32,628 nt of DNA, taken from the NCBI GenBank assembly GCA_017962545.1, contig JAGCVD010000016.1, positions 1 through 32,628 on the forward strand. Direction: 5' to 3'. This document shows, one piece after another, positions 25,301 through 31,315 of this stretch (positions within the stretch are counted from its first letter, which is position 1; the number at the start of each line of letters is the position of its first letter). The notes beneath the pieces were generated by a model. The model saw only the letters and a list, made by a program, of their open reading frames with translations, did not search any database and was not told the origin of the DNA. The DNA is from Bacteroidales bacterium. GTDB taxonomy: Bacteria > Bacteroidota > Bacteroidia > Bacteroidales > P3. The translations under genes and the position numbers were made by a program.

Positions 25301-26201
25301 TGTCTCATCGGAGAACAACTACGACAAGTTCTTCTTCCTTATCGACGGCGTGGAGAAGTTCAACGCCTCGGGCGACGGCGATTGGACTCGAGCCAGCTAT
25401 CTCCTCACGGCAGGCACACACACTTTGACTTTCCGTTATAGAAAAGACTACAGCTGGGAACGTGGCAGCGACTGCGTGTGGATTGACAACCTCGTGCTGC
25501 CGCATCAGTCGCGGGCTGCCGCTTTCCTTAACGACACGCTTTGCGAGGGCAGCTACTATGCCCCCTTCGGCCAGGCCATCAACACCCAGACACCCGGCAA
25601 CGGGACAATACAAGGCACTTTGAATGGCCAGCTGACCTTCATCGACTATTTCGTCCTTACCCCCTTGGTGGTCACTGACAGTGTCGTCGCCTGCGACAGC
25701 TACCTGTGGAACGGACAGGAGTACACCGAAGACGGCACCTACACACAAGCCTACACTAACGACTATGGCTGCCTGGACACCGTCACCGTGGTACTCACGC
25801 TGCATCATTCGATAGCCGTCACCGTTGCCGACACCACCACAGGAGGTGCCTATCTGTGGAACGGCACGGAATACACCACCTCGGGAGAATACCAGCAGGT
25901 GCTCACCACCGTCGACGGCTGCGACAGCACCGTCACCCTCCTGCTGACCATCCTCGGCTCCGAAGGAGTCCCTGACCTCTCAGCGTATCAGCGTATCACC
26001 GTCCACCCCAACCCCACCACGGGCAGCGTGCAACTCAGCGAGCAGGCCGACGAGGTGCGGGTCTACGACCTGCAGGGTCGCGAGGTGATACGTCTGAAAG
26101 ACGTGCAGCAGTTCGACCTCGGCCAGCTGCCACAAGGCGTCTACACACTCCGCATCAGCACCCCGCAGGGCACTGCCGCACTGCGTCTCATCAGACAATA
26201 A
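22359..26201 (+). CDS. Secreted C25 (gingipain-like) cysteine protease with type IX secretion tail
   Basis: The 1280-residue product has a signal peptide (residues 1-23). A propeptide region precedes the C25 catalytic domain. The catalytic His455 lies in NYTAHGSATSWGT and the nucleophile is probably Cys488 in GNCCLTN, 33 residues later, which is the same spacing as in gingipain RgpB. Next come Ig/CARDB-like domains (~680-900), then a cleaved-adhesin/MAM-like domain (~915-1050, YAETFESG to WIDNLVLP). Two repeats containing CDSYLWNGQEYT or AYLWNGTEYT follow, and finally a type A sorting domain (HPNPTTGSVQL, YDLQGREV, LPQGVYTLRI). It should be exported through the outer membrane by the PorSS and anchored or released. 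It precedes the metallopeptidase gene by 32 bases. Confidence 0.93.
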   Translation: MNHLHKLFICVVLGCVLAPAAKAQKVTLDNYQRLQVEFATGQLRVAEVSLNGQSYNTVSIDGYMASAEVGQPCLPTWSSLIEVPLCDGYDVVVSDAEYDTLDASTLGLRHQLLPLQPSRSKSDTRQHPTVVGKAYATDAYYGVALALVEPVGVARDRNLARLQYSPVSYNPVSGRLVVCRRATVEVRYLGADREATLEHFNRYHSPLFGGIPVLNSLYPKVVRTSAPVRYLIVAHSMFRGQLNDFVQWKRRKGFLVDIVYTDSPAVGTTTTSIQSYIRSQYTDATAANPAPTYLLLVGDHEQIPAFTGTTDNDHITDLYYTTWTSGDNIPDCYHGRFSAQNVSQLTPQVQKTLMYEQYTFADPSFLDRAVMVAGVDGGTTGDNGYTYGDPALDYAITNYINGAHGFSEVRYFKNNTSIVPAGVTNVYVASSSSSMSATVRSYYNQGAGLINYTAHGSATSWGTPEFTTSHAAAMTNTQKFGLMIGNCCLTNKFQTATCLGESVLRKNNYCGAVGYIGGSNSTYWGEDFYWAVGIRNSIGPSMSMAYDASHLGAYDRVMHTHGEAYSQWATSQGSLMFQGNMAVENSSSSLKLYYWEIYHLMGDPSVMTYLTQADTMNVAVTTTITAGTSILPVTAAPFAYVALVDTMANQLIDAAYADATGNVQLTLPSTLSVGSYRLAASAQQYQTAFVDILVIQPDGPYPIATPVLSAPLNAGETVALTLHFENLGNSTAHHVVAHLSVGNPMVTLPVDSLVLDSLAAGAVVGLSLPGGITIADNAPDNTLVNLTIGTTWTEDTLTSVSMTALRLNAPILDMTFSQDNVCMSPGGDISLTATLHNSGHATAAASQLTFTSPTSLFTVTCPATLPFSLAPGHDTAFTLSLHADNLLPQYITVPVHYNYRNLDGELPVYIGQSYAETFESGTMQLGGVSNNSAHPWVVVDTVAYEGTHSMRSAAGLSDNDSSVMHIAVNVTAADSVSFYYRVSSENNYDKFFFLIDGVEKFNASGDGDWTRASYLLTAGTHTLTFRYRKDYSWERGSDCVWIDNLVLPHQSRAAAFLNDTLCEGSYYAPFGQAINTQTPGNGTIQGTLNGQLTFIDYFVLTPLVVTDSVVACDSYLWNGQEYTEDGTYTQAYTNDYGCLDTVTVVLTLHHSIAVTVADTTTGGAYLWNGTEYTTSGEYQQVLTTVDGCDSTVTLLLTILGSEGVPDLSAYQRITVHPNPTTGSVQLSEQADEVRVYDLQGREVIRLKDVQQFDLGQLPQGVYTLRISTPQGTAALRLIRQ

Positions 26202-26233
26202 ACATCAAACAACAATATTCAAACCATTCAACA

Positions 26234-27868
26234 ATGAAAAAAATAACCATCTTTGCTATGGCAGCAACAATGCTATTGGCAGTGGGTTGCAAAGGCAAGA
26301 AAGTCGAGAGCGACCCCGAGATTCAACAGAAAGTGAACGAGTACGCCGAGTTCGAACTCACCTCCGACCTCATCGGCACCCTCAGTGCCAACGAGAAAGA
26401 GCTGGTCAAAATCTTCATCGAGATTGGCCAGGTGATGGACGACATCTACTGGGACGAGTACTTCGGTTATGCCAACCGTGCCAGCCTCGACACGCTGAAA
26501 GACCCCGCCATGCGCGCCTTCGCCAACATCCAGTACGGTGCTTGGGACCGTCTTGACAGCGAGAAGCCCTTCCTCCCCGGCTACGGCGAGCGTCCCGCAG
26601 GCTGCAACTTCTACCCGCAGGACATGACCCGCGAAGAGTTCGACGCCCTGGAAGACCCGCTGAAGAACAGCGAATACAGTGTCATCCGTCGCGACGAGAA
26701 CGGCAAGCTCTATGTCCTGCCCTACCACGAGGCCTACAAAGAGGAGCTCGCCAAGGTCGACGCCCTTCTGGAGAAAGCCATCTCGCTGGCCGAGAACGAG
26801 GGTCTGAAGAAATACCTCGAGGCACGCCGCGAGGCCTTCCGCACCGACGATTACTTCAACAGCGACATGGTGTGGATGGACATGAAAGACAGCAAGCTCG
26901 ACTTCGTCGTGGGTCCCATCGAGAACTACGACGACGGCATCAATGGCTTGAAATGCTCGCACGAGGCCTTCGTGCTGGTGAAAGACGAGGCGTGGAGCAA
27001 CGACCTGAGCAAGTTCGCCGCCCTGCTGCCCGAGATGCAGAAGCTGCTGCCCTGCGACCCCAAGTATAAGAAAGAGGTGCCCGGCACCGACTGCGACATC
27101 AACGTCTACGACGTGGTCTACTATGCCGGCGACTGCAATGCGGGCTCCAAGACCATCGCCATCAACCTGCCCAACGACGAGCGTGTGCAGCTGGCCAAAG
27201 GCAGCCGTCGTCTGCAGCTGAAGAACGCCATGAAGGCCAAGTTCGACAACATCATGGTGCCCATCGCCAACCTGATGGTCTGCCCCGAGCAGGTCGACAG
27301 CGTCACCTTCAACGCCTTCTTCGGCAACACCTGCTACCATGAGGTGGCTCACGGCCTGGGTATCAAGAATACCGTCACCGGCCGCGGTCCCTGCCGTCAG
27401 GCCCTCGGTGCCCAGTACAGCGCCTGGGAGGAAGCCAAAGCCGACGTCTGCGGTCTGTTCCTCACCGAGCAGCTCATCGAGCGTGGCGAAATCACCAACA
27501 CCACCGTCAACCAGAACTACATCACCTTCATTGCCGGCATCCTGCGCAGTGTCCGCTTCGGTGCCACCGAGGCTCACGGCGTGGCCAACATCATGTGCTA
27601 CAACTACTTCGAGCAGGCTGGCGCCTTCACCCGCAATGCCGACGGCAAGTACGTTATCAACGTGGAGAAAGCCCGTCAGGCCGCCCGCGAATGGGCTTCC
27701 ATTATCATCGCCATGGAAGGCGAGGGTGACATGGCTGCCGCCAAAGCCTACAGCGACAAGAATGGCAAGATTGGCAACGACCTGCAGAAAGACCTCGATG
27801 CCATCCGCGACGCCAACATCCCGCGCGATATCATCTACAAACAGGGGGCCAGCGTCTTAGGACTGTAA
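26234..27868 (+). CDS. M49-like (dipeptidyl peptidase III-related) zinc metallopeptidase lipoprotein
   Basis: The 544-residue product has a signal peptide and lipobox (LLAVGC, Cys near residue 19). The zinc site is HEVAH (His369, Glu370, His373) with a downstream EEAKAD (Glu399-Asp404), a spacing close to that of dipeptidyl peptidase III. Classic M49 enzymes have the six-residue HELLGH, while this protein has the five-residue HExxH, so it belongs to a related branch. It would remove peptides at the cell surface or in the periplasm. It lies 32 bases after the C25 protease, without a promoter of its own, so the two probably form a protein-degrading operon. A clear terminator follows. Confidence 0.85.
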   Translation: MKKITIFAMAATMLLAVGCKGKKVESDPEIQQKVNEYAEFELTSDLIGTLSANEKELVKIFIEIGQVMDDIYWDEYFGYANRASLDTLKDPAMRAFANIQYGAWDRLDSEKPFLPGYGERPAGCNFYPQDMTREEFDALEDPLKNSEYSVIRRDENGKLYVLPYHEAYKEELAKVDALLEKAISLAENEGLKKYLEARREAFRTDDYFNSDMVWMDMKDSKLDFVVGPIENYDDGINGLKCSHEAFVLVKDEAWSNDLSKFAALLPEMQKLLPCDPKYKKEVPGTDCDINVYDVVYYAGDCNAGSKTIAINLPNDERVQLAKGSRRLQLKNAMKAKFDNIMVPIANLMVCPEQVDSVTFNAFFGNTCYHEVAHGLGIKNTVTGRGPCRQALGAQYSAWEEAKADVCGLFLTEQLIERGEITNTTVNQNYITFIAGILRSVRFGATEAHGVANIMCYNYFEQAGAFTRNADGKYVINVEKARQAAREWASIIIAMEGEGDMAAAKAYSDKNGKIGNDLQKDLDAIRDANIPRDIIYKQGASVLGL

Positions 27869-27893
27869 CACCACTGTTTTAACAACCATCTGT

Positions 27894-27935
27894 TCAAATA
27901 CTGTCAAACTTTTTTGGCAGTATTTGATTTTTTTT
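27894..27935 (+). terminator. Intrinsic terminator of the protease operon
   Basis: A 13-base stem (27894-27906 with 27915-27927, one G-U pair) and an AC-T6 loop are followed by eight T. The upstream element of the next promoter (TTTG, 27913-27916) lies inside this hairpin, so terminator and promoter overlap. Confidence 0.9.
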
Positions 27936-27944
27936 ATATCTTTG
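27913..27944 (+). promoter_or_regulatory. Promoter of the upxY polysaccharide region
   Basis: TTTG (27913-27916), 20 bases and TATCTTTG (27937-27944) fit the Bacteroidetes consensus. Transcription should start near 27950, giving a leader of about 155 bases before upxY. Confidence 0.82.
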
Positions 27945-27947
27945 CAT

Positions 27948-28105
27948 TGTCTATTATGCGCGTATAATATACATATACGCATGATAGACAAAGGGTTGCG
28001 GCAACACTCCTGTGATAGGAGCGCCCGCTGGCCAGCGACCCGACATGCTGGCGAACCCTCGGGGAACTCCAGACATATACCTGGAGGAGAGGGAGAATTG
28101 TATCC
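27948..28105 (+). promoter_or_regulatory. Structured 5' leader of upxY
   Basis: The leader opens with an imperfect inverted repeat (27948-27965 with 27975-27990) right at the transcription start; it could be a hairpin or an operator. Then GGGTT (27993-27997) can pair with AACCC (28054-28058), enclosing two hairpins (CTCCT/AGGAG at 28007-28021 and GCCAGC/GCTGGC at 28031-28052). A last hairpin, CTCCAG/CTGGAG (28067-28086), lies just ahead of upxY. Rival pairings exist: GGGTTGC with GCGACCC (28035-28041), and the palindrome CGCTGGCCAGCG (28026-28037). This could be an antitermination or switch leader, though I do not recognise a named family. Confidence 0.6.
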
Positions 28106-28591
28106 ATGGACAAACATTGGTACGCACTTAAAATCTACTACAACCGAGTGCAGGCGATGATTGCCGACTGCCACAAGGCGGGCATCGAGTTCTTCGCGCC
28201 CACCGACGTCATCAAGTCGCTGCTGTTCCTGCACTGCGATGAAGAGGAGGTGCAGCGTTTTGTGGCCGACCGCTGGCAGCGTGTCTGGCTCTACCGTGAG
28301 GTCGAAAGTCGGCGGCCGGCAGCCATCCCCGACCACGAGATGGAGGTGTTCCGCTTCGTGGTGACGGCCGGACGCGATGGCCTACAGCTGCTGGGCGACG
28401 ACCGCCCCGAATACCATGAGGGCGACCGTGTGGTGGTCACCGGAGGTCCTTTCAAGGGTGCCGAAGGGCACATCAAGCGTATCAAGCGCGACCGCCGTCT
28501 GGTGGTGACCATCCGCGGCGTCGTGGCCGTAGCCACAACATACATTCATCCTTCCTTACTGCGCAAAGCGGATGAGTCTGTGAGTCTGTAG
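28106..28591 (+). CDS. UpxY-type NusG-family transcription antiterminator
   Basis: The 161-residue product begins with HWYALKIYYNRV, as in the NGN domain of NusG/RfaH-like proteins. It ends with a KOW-type segment (EGDRVVVTGGPFKGAEGHIKRI, about residues 110-135). UpxY proteins in Bacteroides keep RNA polymerase elongating through their own capsule operon, acting on the 5' leader. Its place as first gene behind a long structured leader and ahead of sugar transferase and exporter genes fits that role. The last residues (ESVSL) and stop are encoded by 8-base repeats, so the natural C-terminus may have been replaced. Confidence 0.87.
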   Translation: MDKHWYALKIYYNRVQAMIADCHKAGIEFFAPTDVIKSLLFLHCDEEEVQRFVADRWQRVWLYREVESRRPAAIPDHEMEVFRFVVTAGRDGLQLLGDDRPEYHEGDRVVVTGGPFKGAEGHIKRIKRDRRLVVTIRGVVAVATTYIHPSLLRKADESVSL

Positions 28592-28597
28592 GTCTTA
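28574..28597. repeat. 8-base repeat at the end of upxY
   Basis: Three octamers in register (GAGTCTGT twice, then AGGTCTTA). They encode the upxY C-terminus and its stop and reach to 12 bases before the next start codon. Confidence 0.75.
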
Positions 28598-28609
28598 AAG
28601 AAAACTTTT

Positions 28610-28972
28610 ATGAAAAGGATTTTCGAGAATCTTTTCGTTTGGCAAGAAGCACGAGCAATGGTGGTCGAGATATACTCCATGTTAGACGGGTCAAGGGATT
28701 ATGGGTTTAAAGACCAACTTCAGCGTGCCGCCGTCAGTATAATGAACAATATTGCAGAAGGAGCTGACTCTGGTTCTGATGCCAAATTCATCAATTACCT
28801 CAACACTTCACGAGGTAGTTGTTCCGAAGTTCGAAGTATGCTTTATCTTTGCGAAGACCTAGGGTTATGCACCACGGCCAAAAGAGAAGAACTACAAGGC
28901 AGAGTCAATCAAATATCCTACGGCCTTGCCAAACTGACAGACTCCCTCCAACAACCCACCTCAAAGACATAA
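28610..28972 (+). CDS. Four-helix-bundle protein (23S rRNA IVP family)
   Basis: The 120-residue product matches the small four-helix-bundle family: it begins FENLFVWQEARAMVVEIY and contains FKDQLQRAAVSIMNNIAEGA and FINYLNTSRGSCSEVRSML. The family was first seen inside 23S rRNA intervening sequences and is common as lone genes in Bacteroidetes; its function is unknown. This copy is richer in A and T than its neighbours and lies between 8-base repeat tracts on both sides, inside an otherwise GC-rich polysaccharide region. That suggests insertion from outside. A second member starts at 32528. Confidence 0.93.
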   Translation: MKRIFENLFVWQEARAMVVEIYSMLDGSRDYGFKDQLQRAAVSIMNNIAEGADSGSDAKFINYLNTSRGSCSEVRSMLYLCEDLGLCTTAKREELQGRVNQISYGLAKLTDSLQQPTSKT

Positions 28973-29019
28973 GGACTAAACGACTCAAGGACTCATAGAC
29001 TTAAGGACTTAAAGTCTCT
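28964..29019. repeat. 8-base repeat, seven units, abutting a start codon
   Basis: Seven octamers (variants of AGGACTNA) run without a slip from inside the end of the four-helix-bundle gene to the base before the ATG at 29020. The whole ribosome-binding region of the sugar transferase gene is therefore repeat sequence. Confidence 0.88.
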
Positions 29020-30192
29020 ATGAAAAAAGGTCTGTTCCAACTGCAATACGAAGTCGAGGATTCCCGACGCTACACCGAGGCCGGCAGCGACCGCGGTGCC
29101 AAACTGCGTGTCGATGAAGGCATAAACCCCGAGGTGTGGCAGGTGCTCAAGGACACCGAGAAGATGGGCTACAAAGGCACCATCAAATACCTGATGGAGC
29201 GGCAGTCGGAGCCCGGCAGCACGATTATGGTGGTGCCCATCACCACCCGCACGCCCGAGGCGCTGCACTACCGCCTCAACGGACAGACACCCAAGCTGAT
29301 ATTCCTCTCGCGGCCACTGCACACCATCGAGCGGCTCGACGAGCAACTCTACACCGTCAGCCAGATGGTGCCCAACGGCACCTACCTCTGCTGTCACGCG
29401 ATGACAGCCACCCTGAAACGCAAGCTGGCCATGCAACAATACCCGTGGGGCATCAACTACCTAGTGGTAGGCTTGGGCTACCTGTGGCACCGCGTGTGTC
29501 CTAAGCTGCGGCTTACTGAAGGTCTCTACTTCTACCTGACAGGCGGCAAGGACCGCACCATGAGCCGCGTGGAGATCATCGGCCGTCTCTACCGTGCCGG
29601 CTTCGAGGTGGTCGACGAGCAGTTCCGCGAGGGCGAGTTCTTTGTCACCGCCTGCAAGGCCACCGAGCCCGTGGACGATGCGGCGCCGAATGGCTCTCCC
29701 ATCATCCACCTGCGCCGCATCGGCAAGGGCGGCAAAACGATAGTGGTGCACAAGTTCCGCACGATGTACACCTACTCGGAGTATGTGCAGCCTTATATCT
29801 ACCACTACCAGAGCCTCGAGCGCGGCGGCAAGTTCAAGGACGACTACCGCGTCAACTTCTGGGGTCGCCTGTTGCGGCGGCTGTGGCTCGACGAATTGCC
29901 GATGATTTGGAATATGCTGCGCGGCGACCTCAAACTGGTGGGCGTGCGGCCGCTGAGCCGACAGTACTTCAGCCTCTACACTCCCGAACTGCAGGCCTTG
30001 CGCACCAAGACCAAGCCCGGTCTGCTGCCGCCGTTCTACTACGAAGCCAAGACCCCCGAGACCCTCGACGAGGTGCAGGAGAGCGAGCAACGCTACCTCG
30101 AGGCCTACCTCCAGGCCCCCCTCAAGACCGACTGGAAATACTTCTGGGGCATCGTCGGCAACATACTTTTCAACCGAAAACATTCAGCATGA
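29020..30192 (+). CDS. Sugar transferase-domain protein, atypical (polyprenyl-phosphate glycosylphosphotransferase-like)
   Basis: The C-terminal part of the 390-residue product carries bacterial sugar transferase signatures: GKGGKTIVVHKFRTM (Lys245-Met249), GRLLRRLWLDELPMIWNMLRGDLKLVGVRPLS. Two expected features are missing. There is no hydrophobic membrane helix with the KRxxD start ahead of the domain, and the acidic Asp-Glu dyad just after KFRTM is replaced (TYSEY). The usual VGPRP is VGVRP. The N-terminal ~220 residues show no family I recognise; residues ~165-215 (FYLTGGKDRTMSRVEIIGRLYRAGFEVVDEQ) recall the end of a methyltransferase-like fold. It may start chain synthesis in a variant way or not at all. 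The permease start overlaps its stop (ATGA). Confidence 0.78.
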   Translation: MKKGLFQLQYEVEDSRRYTEAGSDRGAKLRVDEGINPEVWQVLKDTEKMGYKGTIKYLMERQSEPGSTIMVVPITTRTPEALHYRLNGQTPKLIFLSRPLHTIERLDEQLYTVSQMVPNGTYLCCHAMTATLKRKLAMQQYPWGINYLVVGLGYLWHRVCPKLRLTEGLYFYLTGGKDRTMSRVEIIGRLYRAGFEVVDEQFREGEFFVTACKATEPVDDAAPNGSPIIHLRRIGKGGKTIVVHKFRTMYTYSEYVQPYIYHYQSLERGGKFKDDYRVNFWGRLLRRLWLDELPMIWNMLRGDLKLVGVRPLSRQYFSLYTPELQALRTKTKPGLLPPFYYEAKTPETLDEVQESEQRYLEAYLQAPLKTDWKYFWGIVGNILFNRKHSA

Positions 30193-31046
30193 AAGAAGAA
30201 GACAACTGGACAACCGTCATCAAGCCGCGAGAAAAGCTGCTGCAGGTCGACTTCAAGGAGTTGTGGCGCTACCGCGACCTCACCAGCCTCTTCGTGCGGC
30301 GCAACATCACGACGCAGTATAAGCAGACCATCCTGGGGCCGCTATGGTACATCATACAGCCCGTCATCACGGTAATCATGTACATGGTAGTCTTCGGTGG
30401 CATCGCCAAGATACCCACCGACGGCCTGCCACAACCGCTCTTCTACCTCAGCGGCATCTGCCTCTGGCAGTACTTCAACGACTGCCTCACCAAGACCTCC
30501 TCCACCTTCACGGCCAATGCCGGCATCTTCGGCAAGGTCTACTTCCCCCGCATGGTGGTGCCCATCTCTACCGTCATCAGCAACCTCTTGCGCTTCGCCA
30601 TCCAGTTCGGCCTCTTCCTGGTGGTCTACGCCATCTACCAGTTGTGGATCATCCCCGGACAGATACACACCAACTGGTACGCCCTGCTGCTGCCACTGCT
30701 GGTGGTGATGCTGGCGGGCTTGGCTTTGGGATTTGGCATCCTCTTCTCGAGCATGACCACCAAGTACCGCGACATGAGCCTGCTGCTCGACTACTTCGTG
30801 CGCCTCTGGATGTACGCCACCCCCGTCATCTACCCCCTGAGCACCATCACCAACGCCAAGTTGCGCTTCGTGATGAGCCTCAACCCCCTGACGGGCATCG
30901 TCGAGGCCTTCAAATACGGCATGCTGGGCGAGGGTCAGTTCAGCTGGGGCATGCTGGGCTACAGCTTCGCCTTCATGGCGGTACTGCTGGCCGTGGGAGT
31001 CGTGATATTCAACCGCGTGCAACGCACCTTTATGGACACCGTCTGA
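30189..31046 (+). CDS. ABC-2 type polysaccharide exporter permease (Wzm/TagG-like)
   Basis: The 285-residue product has about six hydrophobic segments. Typical features are YRDLTSLFVRRNITTQYKQTILGPLWYIIQP near the start and the KYRDMSLLLDYFVRLWMYATPVIYP segment. Such permeases move undecaprenyl-linked polysaccharide across the inner membrane and need an ATPase (Wzt), usually encoded directly downstream; here a 256-base repeat tract follows instead. The frame is open upstream to 29883, but MKEEDNWTTVIKPREK at 30189, overlapping the transferase stop by four bases, fits the family. Confidence 0.93.
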   Translation: MKEEDNWTTVIKPREKLLQVDFKELWRYRDLTSLFVRRNITTQYKQTILGPLWYIIQPVITVIMYMVVFGGIAKIPTDGLPQPLFYLSGICLWQYFNDCLTKTSSTFTANAGIFGKVYFPRMVVPISTVISNLLRFAIQFGLFLVVYAIYQLWIIPGQIHTNWYALLLPLLVVMLAGLALGFGILFSSMTTKYRDMSLLLDYFVRLWMYATPVIYPLSTITNAKLRFVMSLNPLTGIVEAFKYGMLGEGQFSWGMLGYSFAFMAVLLAVGVVIFNRVQRTFMDTV

Positions 31047-31047
31047 C

Positions 31048-31303
31048 GAAGTCTACGAGACATCAAGACAACGAGTCAATAAGACAACGAGTCTTCAAGA
31101 CAACGAGTCTACAAGACAACGAGACATCAAGACAATGAGTCTACAAGACAACGAGACTTCAAGACAACGAGACATCAAGACAACGAGTCTACAAGACAAC
31201 AAGTCTACAAGACAACAAGACAACGAGACTTCAAGACAACGAGACATCAAGACAACAAGACAACGAGACATCAAGACTTCAAGACTTTAAGACATCGAGA
31301 TTC
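31048..31303. repeat. 32-unit 8-base repeat array
   Basis: 256 bases made only of octamers with consensus YRAGWCWW (chiefly CAAGACAA alternating with CGAGTCTA, CGAGACAT or CGAGACTT), with no insertion or deletion in 32 units. Positions 3 and 4 (AG) are invariant and position 6 is C in all but the last unit. CAAGACAA is nearly every second unit, so a 16-base higher-order period is visible. It starts just after the permease stop and ends 12 bases before the start of the nucleotidyltransferase-like gene. Confidence 0.95.
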
Positions 31304-31315
31304 TTTTAGTTCCGA

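Noticed and set aside
27948-27990. Invertible promoter repeats as in Bacteroides capsule loci
   Set aside because: The two arms are 9 bases apart and lie downstream of the promoter, so inversion would not flip it. A hairpin or operator is more likely.
27991-28065. HDV-like ribozyme or cobalamin riboswitch in the upxY leader
   Set aside because: GGCGAA and GCCCGC recall these families, but I could not place the required nested helices or the conserved B12 box.
31048-31303. CRISPR or coding repeat
   Set aside because: An 8-base period without spacers is not CRISPR, and an 8-base unit changes reading frame each step, so no repeat protein is formed.
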